Source: Sediminispirochaeta smaragdinae DSM 11293 (GTDB lineage Bacteria; Spirochaetota; Spirochaetia; DSM-16054; Sediminispirochaetaceae). From it: a stretch of DNA of 64,000 nucleotides. The stretch covers positions 1,054,001 through 1,118,000 of the forward strand of contig NC_014364.1 in the NCBI RefSeq assembly GCF_000143985.1. Direction: 5' to 3'. A model generated the notes under the pieces. It saw only the letters and a program-made list of their open reading frames with translations. It was not told the DNA's origin and did not search any database. Positions 7,604 through 16,638 of this stretch are shown here, piece after piece. Position 1 is the first letter of the stretch. Each line of letters starts with the position of its first letter. The position numbers and the translations under genes are program-made.

Positions 7604-8782
7604 TTATGCTTGCAGAACCGCCGCCACCTTTTCAAAAGCTTGTAGCAGAAGCGTCCTTGAGCAGGCAATATTGGCCCTGAGAAAACCCTCGCCCGAAGTG
7701 CCGAAGAGCGATCCCGATTCCAGCCAGACGCCTGCCTCGTCGATGAATAGGCGTTCCAGCTGCGAGCTTGTCAAGCTGCTCTTCGCCAGAATCGGCCGAA
7801 CATCGAGCCAAAGCAGGTATGTTGCCTCCAGGGGCATGACCGTGATATCCGGGATATTTTCTTTTAGGAAAAGGGTCAAGGCATCCCTGTTGCCCATAAT
7901 GTATTTCAACGTCTCTTCGAGCCATGCTTCGCCCTCTCGGTAGGCTGCTTCGCAGGCAACGGCGCCGAAGCAATTGGGCAGATCACCGCAACTTCGCTTG
8001 AGTTCCTCCCGAAAACGCCTTCTCAACCGACTATCGGTGATGACGATGTTGCTGGTTGCAAGACCCGGAATATTGAAGGTTTTACTCGGTGCCGTACAGA
8101 GAACTGTCTGTTCCGCGACTCCCTCATCCAGCAGGGGAAAGGGGGTGTGACGGCGGGGAGCGTCAGGCATGACTAAATCGCAGTGGATCTCGTCGGAAAC
8201 CACGATAAGCTTATGCTTTTCCGCAATGCGGGCAACATCTTCCAACTCTCCGGGATCCCACACCCTGCCGACAGGATTGTGCGGACTGCAAAGGATCATC
8301 AATTTTGCAGAGGCGGCCATCTCTTCAAGCTCTTGAAGATTCATGGTGTAGTATCCGTGCCTTTCGACAAGATTATTAACCATGAGATTTCGGCCGTTAT
8401 CAGTAACAGCCGAAGCAAAAGGGTAGTAGACCGGATTTTGGATGATGACATTGTCTCCCGGTTCGGTAAAGGCCCTTATCGCGGCATGTATTGCCGGAAC
8501 GATTCCCGGGGATATGGTAACGCTCTCTTTTTCTATCGAAAAATCAAACCTTCTTGAGAACCATCTGTCGAGTTCCCGGTAATAACCGTCGCCTGCCATG
8601 GTATATCCGAATATAGGGTGGCTGTTCCGTTCGGCAATGGCCTTTGTTACCGCTTCCGGCGTCGGAAAATCCATATCTGCAACCCATAGGGGAATTTGTT
8701 CGGGGGCGCTTTCATGGGGTTTTTGATCCCATTTGATCGACCCCGTTCCCCGTCTGTCTGGTGTTGTGTCGTAGTTGTTCAT
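7604..8782 (-). CDS. patB: PatB/MalY-family aminotransferase-like C-S lyase
   Basis: A 392-residue fold-type I PLP enzyme of the MalY/PatB family, which cleaves cystathionine or cysteine conjugates by beta-elimination. N-terminal family signature: RRGTGSIKWD and PLWVADMDFPTP. The PLP lysine lies in the A-P-S-K-T-F-N-I-P-G motif near residue 235, with a C-S-P-H-N-P-V-G-R block upstream. Length matches the family. It is a single gene between the leftward BtuB/TonB genes and the rightward BtuF gene, with its own terminator-like hairpin. A link to B12 uptake, perhaps through methionine/cysteine metabolism, is only contextual. Confidence 0.88.
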   Translation of the reverse strand: MNNYDTTPDRRGTGSIKWDQKPHESAPEQIPLWVADMDFPTPEAVTKAIAERNSHPIFGYTMAGDGYYRELDRWFSRRFDFSIEKESVTISPGIVPAIHAAIRAFTEPGDNVIIQNPVYYPFASAVTDNGRNLMVNNLVERHGYYTMNLQELEEMAASAKLMILCSPHNPVGRVWDPGELEDVARIAEKHKLIVVSDEIHCDLVMPDAPRRHTPFPLLDEGVAEQTVLCTAPSKTFNIPGLATSNIVITDSRLRRRFREELKRSCGDLPNCFGAVACEAAYREGEAWLEETLKYIMGNRDALTLFLKENIPDITVMPLEATYLLWLDVRPILAKSSLTSSQLERLFIDEAGVWLESGSLFGTSGEGFLRANIACSRTLLLQAFEKVAAVLQA

Positions 8783-8909
8783 GAAAAGATAGTACGGCGC
8801 TCAAGCAGAAGAATCAATACGTTTGTATTCTTCCTGCATCTGGTCAAGGAACAGCGGAGCGACTACAATAATCGGACAGTCGAAAGTAAGAGGAAAGGAG
8901 TATGGCTGC

Positions 8910-10160
8910 TTGAAACCATCTTTACGTACTGTTTTTATCCTTTGTCTGTTGAAAATCACCTTCCTTCCTCCATGTCTTTTTGCATCCGGTGTGCCGGAAC
9001 CTTCTTCGCCTGCCGTGGCGGTGGAGGTTCCCGTCGAGCGGAAGGGGGATGGGGCGTATTGGAAGGATCCTATTTTTCGGATTTCACCCCGCTATGCACA
9101 GGGTTTTTCCGTCCGTTATGGAACCTCTGGTTCCGGCGAATATGCCCTTCTCTCGGTAGCGCGTTCCTGGGCTGGTGCTGCGGCGGCCCCTGCCCTTTAT
9201 CTTTTACTTCCGCCGGATAGTGAGGTTAATGCAGATACACCGGAGTTTGCGGGAGCTCTTCCTGTCAGCGTTCCGGTGCACTCCATAGCAACCCTCTCCT
9301 CAACCTATCTTCACCCCCTGGTAATGTTGGGGCTTGCCGATGCCGTTGTCGCCCATGATGCAATGAGCTCTGTCGGGGATGAGGAGATTGTAGAACGTTT
9401 TGATGTTGGAAAGGTTGTCGAAGTCGGCAACGGTCCTGGCCTTGATATCGAACGGCTTCTCATGGCATCACCCGATATCGTTATGACTACCGGGGCCTCC
9501 GGGGAGTGGAATTTGGTACCGCTGCTTGCAAAGGGAGGTCTGACGGCCGTACTCAACGGCGATTATCTCGAGGCATCTCCCCTGGCGCGGGCAGAATGGA
9601 TCAAATTTATCGCACTCTTTTTTGGTAAGGAGCAGGAAGCAAAGGAAATCTTTTCCACGATCGAAAAACGCTATCGCGAAACGGCTGAGCTCACCTCGGA
9701 TCTTGTTCTTTCCGATAGGCCGACGGTCCTCCTCAACAATCCCTTCGGTGGCAGTTGGATCGTCCCTGGAGGGGAGAGTTATATGGCTCGCCTGATTAAA
9801 GATGCAGGGGGGCGCTATCTATGGGACGATATTCCGGGAACAGGTAGCGTTTCCCTTGACCTGGAAGCGGTCTTTCTCCGGGCGCATGATGCCGATATAT
9901 GGCTCCACCAATACGGTTGGAGTTCTCTTGATGATGTTCGTGCTGCCGACTCTCGATTCGCCGATTTTCGGGCGGTTCGAAACGGGGCGGTGATCAATAA
10001 CGATAAGGCGCGTACCCCGGGAGGTGGCAACGAGTTTTATGGGTCGGGAATCATTCGCCCCGATCTGATATTGTCCGATCTGGTTGCCCTCTTTCATCCC
10101 GACCTTCTGCCCGACCACCACTTTGTCTACTATCGTCCGCTTCCTAAGGAGGGGCGGTAA
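8910..10160 (+). CDS. btuF: BtuF-like periplasmic cobalamin (or iron chelate) binding protein
   Basis: 416 residues from a TTG at 8910 with AGGAAAGGAG nine bases upstream. This start gives a clean signal peptide (about 25 residues, ending near LFASG), whereas the longer open frame from 8823 begins with non-signal sequence. The central part is a class III (BtuF/FepB-type) solute-binding fold: HPLVMLGLADAVVAHD, then SPDIVMTTG, then VLLNNPFGGSWIVPGG, and a C-terminal DLIL-DLVALFHP. It overlaps the permease by one base (TAATG). Cobalamin is favoured because the riboswitch-controlled receptor is adjacent; a siderophore complex remains possible. Confidence 0.8.
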   Translation: MKPSLRTVFILCLLKITFLPPCLFASGVPEPSSPAVAVEVPVERKGDGAYWKDPIFRISPRYAQGFSVRYGTSGSGEYALLSVARSWAGAAAAPALYLLLPPDSEVNADTPEFAGALPVSVPVHSIATLSSTYLHPLVMLGLADAVVAHDAMSSVGDEEIVERFDVGKVVEVGNGPGLDIERLLMASPDIVMTTGASGEWNLVPLLAKGGLTAVLNGDYLEASPLARAEWIKFIALFFGKEQEAKEIFSTIEKRYRETAELTSDLVLSDRPTVLLNNPFGGSWIVPGGESYMARLIKDAGGRYLWDDIPGTGSVSLDLEAVFLRAHDADIWLHQYGWSSLDDVRAADSRFADFRAVRNGAVINNDKARTPGGGNEFYGSGIIRPDLILSDLVALFHPDLLPDHHFVYYRPLPKEGR

Positions 10161-11194
10161 TGAATAGAATCCTTCAATGGAGCGGGTTGCTGCTGCTTCT
10201 TTTGCTTCTTTTCCTGGCGGGAATCCTCTTCGGCTCGGTGAATCTTCCCCTATCTGAGGTGTGGAAGGCGCTATATACCTCCGGCGGAGTCCCCGAACAA
10301 TGGAGGACCATCATCGTCGAATTCAGGCTTCCCCGCTCTCTTACCGCCCTTTTAGCCGGAGCGGCACTCTCCGTAAGCGGTCTTTTCATGCAAACGTTAT
10401 TCCGAAACCCTCTTGCAGGACCTTCTGTTTTGGGTATCAATGCGGGTGCAAACCTTGGGGTCGCCCTGGTGGTTCTCAGCAGTGGTATCGGGGGTGGAGC
10501 CGGCCTGCTTACCGGGCTTAACGGTGCAGGGCGCTGGAGCCTCGCCATTGCCGCGATTTGCGGCTCCCTGCTTGTTCTTTTGATTATTCTTGCTGCCTCC
10601 AGAAGAGTGGCCTCCGTCACCGTGCTCCTGCTCTTTGGCATCCTTTTTGGCTATGCCGCAAACGCCCTCGTTACCCTGCTGATCCATTTTTCCGCTGCCG
10701 AACAGATCCACTCCTATATCACCTGGAGTTTCGGGAGCTTTGCCTCCACGAGTTGGGATCATCTGGCCGTTATGGCTCCTGTCCTTGGACTTGCCCTGCT
10801 TGTTTCGTTCATGATTGCCGGACCCTCCGATGTGATGATCCTTGGACAGGTCTATGCCGTGACCATGGGTGTTCCGATCATTGCGGTACGGGGTGCCATG
10901 ATTCTTTGCACCGCGCTTCTTGCCGGAACCGTCGGGGCCTTCTGCGGACCCGTTACCTTTCTCGGCGTTGCCGTTCCCCATCTTGCCAGGGGGATCTTTT
11001 CGGCTTCGGACCATCGGACCCTGATTCCCGCCTCCGCTCTTTCGGGGGCTTCGGTTGCGCTTGCTGCGGATCTGATAGCACGGCTGCCGGGCAGTAATCT
11101 TTCCCTGCCGTTGAACGCCGTCACCAGCCTCTTCGGGGCTCCCGTGGTAATGTATGTACTTCTGCGGGAGCGAAGCGGCTCGGGGGCACTGTAA
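10160..11194 (+). CDS. btuC: FecCD-family ABC permease (BtuC-like)
   Basis: A 344-residue inner-membrane permease with about nine to ten membrane segments. Family landmarks are R-L-P-R-S-L-T-A-L-L-A-G-A-A-L, then FRNPLAGPSVLGINAGA, and near the C-terminus P-V-T-F-L-G-V-A-V-P-H-L-A-R followed by PGSNLSLPLNAVTSLFGAPVV. The start overlaps the binding-protein stop and the stop overlaps the ATPase start, each by one base (TAATG), so the three are translated as a unit. Together they form a type II ABC importer, most likely for B12. Confidence 0.86.
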   Translation: MNRILQWSGLLLLLLLLFLAGILFGSVNLPLSEVWKALYTSGGVPEQWRTIIVEFRLPRSLTALLAGAALSVSGLFMQTLFRNPLAGPSVLGINAGANLGVALVVLSSGIGGGAGLLTGLNGAGRWSLAIAAICGSLLVLLIILAASRRVASVTVLLLFGILFGYAANALVTLLIHFSAAEQIHSYITWSFGSFASTSWDHLAVMAPVLGLALLVSFMIAGPSDVMILGQVYAVTMGVPIIAVRGAMILCTALLAGTVGAFCGPVTFLGVAVPHLARGIFSASDHRTLIPASALSGASVALAADLIARLPGSNLSLPLNAVTSLFGAPVVMYVLLRERSGSGAL

Positions 11195-12243
11195 TGCGGA
11201 AGCCGATTCTGTCCACGCATGCCCTTGTTACCGGATACCGCAGTCGGCGTCACGAGCGAATTCTCGGGCGACTGCCCGATCTTGAACTGTATCGCGGTGA
11301 GATGGTCTGCCTTATCGGACCCAATGGATCCGGAAAATCAACCTTGTTAAAGACCCTGACAGGGGTAATTCCCCCTCTGTCGGGGAGCATCTATCTCTCA
11401 GGGCTCCCGCTTCCTTCAATAAGCGCCGGGGATCGTGCCCGCTCTATTGCCGTTGTTCTTACCGGCCGTCCCGATTCCGGCTTTCTTACCGTGCGGCAAC
11501 TTGTTGTCATGGGACGCTATCCCCACAGGCGGTATGGTACGGGGTCGAAAAGAGAGGATGAGGCTATCGTTGACCGTTCTCTTGTTTTGGTCGGGGCAGA
11601 AGATCTTGCCTCCATGAGGGCCTCCAATCTTTCCGATGGCGAGTTCCAAAAGGTTATGATTGCACGCGCTCTGGCTCAGGAGCCGGAGCTCCTCATCCTT
11701 GACGAACCTGCTGCTTTTCTCGATCTTACCCGTCGGGTTGAGCTCATGCACCTCCTCCGCACCATCGCCAGGGAGGAAGGGACCTCTATCCTGCTCTCCA
11801 GTCATGATCTTGAACTCGTGCTCCGTTCAAGCGACAGGGTATGGCTTATGGAACAGAGAGGGGGAATGCGTTTCGGAGCTCCCGAGGATTTGGTGCTAAA
11901 CGGTGTGTTGGAAGAGGTTTTCCATGGCGAAGGGGTCAGCTTCAATCGGGAGCTTGGGGCCTTTGTTGCCGACCGTCCTGTTCTGGCTCGTGCCGTTGTT
12001 GATTTCTCGGACGAGGAGGAGGCACCGATTAAGATGTGGACAGGTCGCGCCCTTTCCCGCATCGGCGTGGCTTCCGTCGAGGATGATGATCGGGAGCATG
12101 CCGATTTCAGGATACGTATTCGTCGTGCGGAGACGCTTTGCACCTGGGAAGTGGAGGATGAGAACGGGGTTAGAAGCTTCACGAGCCTCTATGATCTCTC
12201 CCGGGCCTTGGATCAGGAGAAGGGGATAGCTCGACTGGACTGA
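11194..12243 (+). CDS. btuD: ABC importer ATPase (BtuD/FepC-like) with C-terminal extension
   Basis: A 349-residue ATPase. Walker A is GPNGSGKST (42-50), the signature is LSDGE followed by QKVMIARALA, Walker B is L-L-I-L-D-E-P, and the switch His is in SSHDLE. Residues from about 255 form an extra domain of some 95 residues beyond the usual 250-260 residue core, with an acidic start (DEEEA) and no motif I recognise. It completes the three-gene importer. The extension may be regulatory or may contact the permease (inference). Confidence 0.85.
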   Translation: MRKPILSTHALVTGYRSRRHERILGRLPDLELYRGEMVCLIGPNGSGKSTLLKTLTGVIPPLSGSIYLSGLPLPSISAGDRARSIAVVLTGRPDSGFLTVRQLVVMGRYPHRRYGTGSKREDEAIVDRSLVLVGAEDLASMRASNLSDGEFQKVMIARALAQEPELLILDEPAAFLDLTRRVELMHLLRTIAREEGTSILLSSHDLELVLRSSDRVWLMEQRGGMRFGAPEDLVLNGVLEEVFHGEGVSFNRELGAFVADRPVLARAVVDFSDEEEAPIKMWTGRALSRIGVASVEDDDREHADFRIRIRRAETLCTWEVEDENGVRSFTSLYDLSRALDQEKGIARLD

Positions 12244-12295
12244 CATTTTGATTCGGGCTATCATCGGTAAAAGCATATGTTTCGGGAGGTTTTTT

Positions 12296-12673
12296 ATGCA
12301 TAAAGCAATTAATGCTCCAGGCGCACCGGCCGCCGTCGGCCCTTACAGCCATGCAGTACGGACGGGAAACCTGGTGTTCACTTCGGGGCAGCTCGGATTC
12401 GACAAGGATCGTGGTGAGCTTGCAGAGGGGATTGAGGCGCAAACACGCCAATCCTTTGAAAATCTTATCTCAGTGCTTCAAGCTGCGGGGAGCGGACTTG
12501 ATCGAGTGGTGAAGGTGATGGTCTTTCTCAACAGCATGGACGATTTTGCCGCAATGAATGGGGTATATGCCTCCTATCTTTCCGAACCCTATCCTGCGAG
12601 AAGTTGCGTCGAGGTAGCCAAACTTCCTCTTGGGGGATTGGTTGAAATCGAGATGGTAGCACTTGTCGATTAA
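12296..12673 (+). CDS. ridA: RidA-family reactive enamine/imine deaminase
   Basis: A 125-residue YjgF/YER057c/UK114 protein. Family sequence is present throughout: NAPGAPAAVGPYSHAV, then FTSGQLGFD, and the active-site Arg in P-A-R-S-C-V-E-V. RidA hydrolyses 2-aminoacrylate-type enamines released by PLP enzymes. I start at the ATG at 12296, with GGGAGG seven bases upstream, because the sequence back to 12248 is not conserved in the family. It overlaps the dipeptidase by 11 bases. PLP enzymes on both sides (PatB, aminotransferase) fit a detoxifying role. Confidence 0.9.
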   Translation: MHKAINAPGAPAAVGPYSHAVRTGNLVFTSGQLGFDKDRGELAEGIEAQTRQSFENLISVLQAAGSGLDRVVKVMVFLNSMDDFAAMNGVYASYLSEPYPARSCVEVAKLPLGGLVEIEMVALVD

Positions 12674-14099
12674 GGGGTTCCTCGAAACATTCTGGAATCA
12701 ATTTCTTTCGGATCTTGACGAATTTATTTCAATAGAGAGCATCGAGGGGGAGCCTTTACCCGGGGCCCCCTTCGGACCTGGGCCCGCCGCTGCTCTTTCG
12801 TGGTATCTTTCCCGGGCCCGTACCTTCGGTTTTCATACCACCAATTTCGATGGATTTGCCGGAGAGGTCCTCTGGGATCCTTTTGAGACGGGAAACGCCG
12901 GAATCGGGGTGATAGTCCACGTAGATGTGGTCCCGGCCTACGGTACCTGGAGCGTCCCTCCGTTCCGCTTGAGCCGTAACGAGGGAAAATTGTTCGGACG
13001 AGGGGCCTTCGACGACAAAGGTCCGGCCCTGGGAATCTTGTATGCCCTTGCTGCTCTCCGTGAGGAGGGTTTTCTCCCTTTTCAACCGATCCGTATCATC
13101 CTCGGCACAAACGAGGAGAGCGGTATGCAGGGAATTGCCGAATACCGCCGCCGCCGTCCCGATCCTCATCTCTCCTTTACCCCCGATGCTCCCTTTCCCG
13201 TTGTCCGCGGCGAGAAAGGTATCCTTGATTGTGAATTTGTCTGGGAGCTTTCTTCCCCATATTCTGCGGAAGATGAAGACTCTATTGTGCTCCTGGAGCT
13301 TGAAAACGGTCCTGATGCTTCGGTAAGGTCGGTCCCTGCCTTCTGCCGCATGCTCCTTTCCGTCCCTTGCCGCCTGCTGGATGATTTTCGCGGTTTGGTG
13401 GCGCAGGAACCTATGGCCGATTTTACCGTTCCAAATGAGCTTGAACCCTGCAGGGTCGAGCTCCGTTTTTCGGGTGTCTCAGCCCCCTCTACCACGCCCT
13501 GGTTGGGGGTGAATGCGCTTGTTGCCGCTCTCTCGTTTCTTGATCGCTACGCTATGAGGATTCCTCTTGCTTCTCCCTTTGATCGCATTGCCGCCTTTGC
13601 CTCTGCTTCCCTCTTGGAGCAGTTTCACGGGGAGGGCCTCGGTCTTGGTGAGCTTTCCGATGAATCCGGTAAGGTTTCCTGTAACCCCGGGCTTGCCTGC
13701 TTGCAGCCCGGGCGCTTTTCTATTGTGACCCAGCTTCGTTATCCCATAAGTGCCTCTCCTGATTTCGTGACCGGGATGATCCGTCGCAGTCTTGAGAAAT
13801 GGTCTGGACGTTTTCTTCCGCTTCGGCATCTGCCTCCCATCTCCTTTTCCGAAAGCCTTCCTCTTGTCGGGAAGCTCCTTGCCTCCTATCGATCCATATC
13901 CGGAGACATTTCGGCCCGCCCCGTTATCATGTCCGGTGGGACATACGCACGTGCCATGAGTAACTGTGTCGGGTTCGGTCCCCTCTTTCCCGGCTCGGAA
14001 TTGACGGCTCATAAGGCTGATGAATATATCAGCGAGGCCGATTTACTAAGTGCAGTTGAGATCTGGTCCGATGCCATTATGGCTCTTTCCATGGGGTAA
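12663..14099 (+). CDS. M20-family dipeptidase (PepV-like)
   Basis: A 478-residue di-zinc peptidase. Metal/catalytic positions can be seen: H in V-H-V-D-V-V-P (near 86), the bridging Asp in G-A-F-D-D-K-G-P, the Glu pair in T-N-E-E-S-G-M, Asp in T-P-D-A-P-F-P, and the C-terminal His in T-A-H-K-A-D-E-Y. Insert pattern and length match PepV/Sapep rather than the shorter carboxypeptidase branch. It begins at a TTG inside the end of ridA (11-base overlap) with only a weak ribosome binding site, so translational coupling is likely. Probably degrades imported or turnover dipeptides in the cytoplasm. Confidence 0.85.
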   Translation: MSIKGFLETFWNQFLSDLDEFISIESIEGEPLPGAPFGPGPAAALSWYLSRARTFGFHTTNFDGFAGEVLWDPFETGNAGIGVIVHVDVVPAYGTWSVPPFRLSRNEGKLFGRGAFDDKGPALGILYALAALREEGFLPFQPIRIILGTNEESGMQGIAEYRRRRPDPHLSFTPDAPFPVVRGEKGILDCEFVWELSSPYSAEDEDSIVLLELENGPDASVRSVPAFCRMLLSVPCRLLDDFRGLVAQEPMADFTVPNELEPCRVELRFSGVSAPSTTPWLGVNALVAALSFLDRYAMRIPLASPFDRIAAFASASLLEQFHGEGLGLGELSDESGKVSCNPGLACLQPGRFSIVTQLRYPISASPDFVTGMIRRSLEKWSGRFLPLRHLPPISFSESLPLVGKLLASYRSISGDISARPVIMSGGTYARAMSNCVGFGPLFPGSELTAHKADEYISEADLLSAVEIWSDAIMALSMG

Positions 14100-14230
14100 A
14101 CGGCCCATCTTGTACGATTTTCGAAAAAAATTATGTTGCAAGCTGTTGCGGTACTTGACGTGGCCTTCTTTTTCTGCTTTGAATGGAGTCAAATTTCCCA
14201 TGCATTCTGCAGCGGATGAGGAGAGTTCCA

Positions 14231-15184
14231 ATGGCTGGTGAAGTAATTGTTATTGCTCTCGGCGGAAACGCCATCAAACAAGCCCATGAGACGGGCACGA
14301 CGGAAGAACAGTTTCACAATGTGGATAAGACTGCCGAACAGATAGCCAAAATTGTGGAGTCGGGATATAAACCGGTTATTACCCATGGAAACGGCCCCCA
14401 GGCAGGCGCACTTCTGATACAGCAGGAAGAGGCCAAGGCTAGTGTTCCTCCTCAGAGTCTTGCCGTTTGCGGTGCCATGACGCAGGGACAGATCGGATGG
14501 ATGATGCAGAACAGAATAGCCTTCCACCTGCAAAAAGCAGACCTTACGGCTTCCGTCTGTTCTTTAGTGACGCAGGTTGAAGTAAGCGCGGATGATCCCG
14601 ATTTTCAGAATCCTTCAAAGCCGGTAGGCCCTTTTTATAACGCAGATGAGGCGGTACGGCTGGAGCGCGAAAAAGGATACAGGATAAAAGAGGTTAAGCC
14701 CGGCGTTCACAAGGGATGGCGTAGGGTAGTGCCCTCTCCCGAGCCCATATCAATCCTTGAAAGGGGAATTATCCAGGATCTCGTACGAAATGGTGCACTT
14801 GTGATAGCTTCCGGCGGTGGTGGAATTCCCGTTAAAAAAGAGAATGATGGTAGCTATTCCGGGGTGGATGCTGTTATCGATAAAGATCGTGCCGGTTTTT
14901 GCCTCGCCCAGGTAGTATCCGCCGATATTCTCATGATTCTTACCGATGTGGAGAAGGTCTGCATCAATTTCAATAAACCGAACCAGCAGGAGCTTGGTAA
15001 AATTACGGTGACCGAGGCAAAGGCTTACATGGCAGAGGGACATTTCCTTGCGGGAAGTATGGGACCAAAGGTTGAGGCGGCGGTCCGGTTCGCCTCATGG
15101 AGTGGAAAGGAAGCGATTATTACCAGTTTGGATAAGGCATTGGATGCCATTGAAGGGAAAACGGGGACGCACATACGGGCCTGA
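14231..15184 (+). CDS. arcC: carbamate kinase
   Basis: A 317-residue amino-acid-kinase-fold enzyme that makes ATP from carbamoyl phosphate in fermentations (or the reverse). Signatures: IALGGNAIKQ at the N-terminus, THGNGPQ, then IASGGGGIPV and the C-terminal GSMGPKVEAAVRF block. The start at 14231 has GAGGAGAG 6 bases upstream; the 48 upstream bases in frame are not family sequence. No arginine deiminase, ornithine carbamoyltransferase or oxamate/allantoin gene is adjacent, so the carbamoyl phosphate source is not shown. It ends at a strong terminator. Confidence 0.92.
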   Translation: MAGEVIVIALGGNAIKQAHETGTTEEQFHNVDKTAEQIAKIVESGYKPVITHGNGPQAGALLIQQEEAKASVPPQSLAVCGAMTQGQIGWMMQNRIAFHLQKADLTASVCSLVTQVEVSADDPDFQNPSKPVGPFYNADEAVRLEREKGYRIKEVKPGVHKGWRRVVPSPEPISILERGIIQDLVRNGALVIASGGGGIPVKKENDGSYSGVDAVIDKDRAGFCLAQVVSADILMILTDVEKVCINFNKPNQQELGKITVTEAKAYMAEGHFLAGSMGPKVEAAVRFASWSGKEAIITSLDKALDAIEGKTGTHIRA

Positions 15185-15223
15185 GGTTCCGTATGTTTTC
15201 CTTTGAGTGACATGGTAGGGGTA

Positions 15224-15254
15224 GGGACGCCGGATGATCGGCGTCCCTTTTTTA
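15224..15254 (+). terminator. rho-independent terminator after carbamate kinase
   Basis: GGGACGCCG and CGGCGTCCC pair perfectly (9 bp) around a six-base loop and are followed by seven T. It lies 40 bases after the arcC stop. Confidence 0.92.
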
Positions 15255-15345
15255 TGGGAAGCTGAGGGGAAAGAAATTGCGCGGCCCACTGGAAAATGCT
15301 ACACTGGGGCCACCGAAAACTGGAAGTGAAAGAGGTATAGGTCCG

Positions 15346-16632
15346 ATGAATACAATTGCACATGAACTGAACGATCGTTTGGAAGGAAGTACTGCGTATC
15401 GGCTCTTGTCCGATTTTGGAAAACGGTTTTACTTTCCAAAGGGGATCGTTGCTCAATCCGCAGAGGCAAAGCAGAAAGCCCACCGCTTTAATGCAACGGT
15501 AGGAATGGCCACAAAAGGGCCCGTACCGATGTACCTGAAGGGAATCAAGGATCTTGTTCCGGGAATCGAGGAACAGGAGATATTTCCCTATGCTCCGACC
15601 CCCGGTGTCCCCGAGCTTCGTAAGCTGTGGAGAAGCGAAATGGACCGGAAGAATCCCTCTCTCAAGGGAAAGAACACGAGTCTTCCCCTTGTTACCAGCG
15701 GCCTAACCCACGGAATTTCCGTTGTTTCTGACCTTTTTCTCGACGAAGGGGACAGCATCGTTGTGCCCGATATGTTCTGGGGCAATTATCGTCTGATATT
15801 CGAGGGCAGAAACAAGGCAAAGATCCTCTCATTTCCCTTTTTCAATGATGAAGGCGGGCTCCATGTTTCCGCCCTTAAAGATACCCTCGAATCGGTCGAG
15901 GGGGATACGGTGGCCCTCATCCTCAATTTTCCGAACAACCCCACCGGTTACAGTCCCACCGAACGTGAGGCCGACCAGATCGTGGCCGTTCTCAAGAGCC
16001 TTGCCGATGAGGGAAAGAAGGTCCTGTGCATTACCGATGATGCCTATTTCGGTCTTTTCTATGAAAAGGGAACCTGCACCGAGTCGCTTTTCGCACGACT
16101 TGCCGATCTTCACGAGAATATTTTTGCCGTGAAGGTGGACGGAGCAACCAAGGAGGAGTTCGCCTGGGGCTTTCGGATCGGTTTTATTACCTATGCCGGT
16201 CATGGAATGAGTGGCGATCAGTATGAGGCTTTGGAAAAGAAAACCATGGGAGCCATTCGATCATCCATCAGTAATTCGAGTAAGATCGCTCAGAGCCTCT
16301 TGCTTCGGGGCATGAAAGAGCCGGGCTATCTCGATCAAAAGCAGGAGGCTTTTTCCATCCTTGAGGCCAGATACCGCAAGGTTCGTGAGCTTGTCGGCCG
16401 TTTTCCCTCGGATGCGCCGCTTCAGCCCCTTCCCTTTAACAGTGGTTATTTCATGACGTTTGTCTATAAAGGCAACAGTGAAAAACTCCGGCTTCACCTT
16501 TTGGACAAGTACGGAGTCGGGACCATATCGATTCAGGAGAAGTATCTCAGGATCGCCTATTCCAGTGTGGAGATCGAGAACCTTGAAGAACTCTACCAGA
16601 CGATACTGAAGGCGGCCGGTGAGGTGCTGTAG
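15346..16632 (+). CDS. class I/II aminotransferase, specificity unknown
   Basis: A 428-residue fold-type I PLP enzyme. Visible motifs are N-F-P-N-N-P-T-G-Y (substrate/PLP contact), the D-D-A-Y-F-G-L block, the Schiff-base Lys in the K-V-D-G-A-T-K-E-E-F region and the Arg in the W-G-F-R-I-G-F segment that follows. The N-terminus (about 1-60, with AEAKQKAHRFNATVGMA) is longer than in aspartate aminotransferase. I start at the ATG at 15346; the in-frame extension upstream overlaps the terminator/promoter region. It is followed after 6 bases by a ModE-like regulator that may control it. Substrate cannot be inferred. Confidence 0.82.
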   Translation: MNTIAHELNDRLEGSTAYRLLSDFGKRFYFPKGIVAQSAEAKQKAHRFNATVGMATKGPVPMYLKGIKDLVPGIEEQEIFPYAPTPGVPELRKLWRSEMDRKNPSLKGKNTSLPLVTSGLTHGISVVSDLFLDEGDSIVVPDMFWGNYRLIFEGRNKAKILSFPFFNDEGGLHVSALKDTLESVEGDTVALILNFPNNPTGYSPTEREADQIVAVLKSLADEGKKVLCITDDAYFGLFYEKGTCTESLFARLADLHENIFAVKVDGATKEEFAWGFRIGFITYAGHGMSGDQYEALEKKTMGAIRSSISNSSKIAQSLLLRGMKEPGYLDQKQEAFSILEARYRKVRELVGRFPSDAPLQPLPFNSGYFMTFVYKGNSEKLRLHLLDKYGVGTISIQEKYLRIAYSSVEIENLEELYQTILKAAGEVL

Positions 16633-16638
16633 TACGCC

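Noticed and set aside
8800-8836. Inverted repeat before btuF as a second riboswitch
   Set aside because: AATAC/GTATT with short flanking pairs is present, but no cobalamin-riboswitch core motif is seen there; too weak to call.
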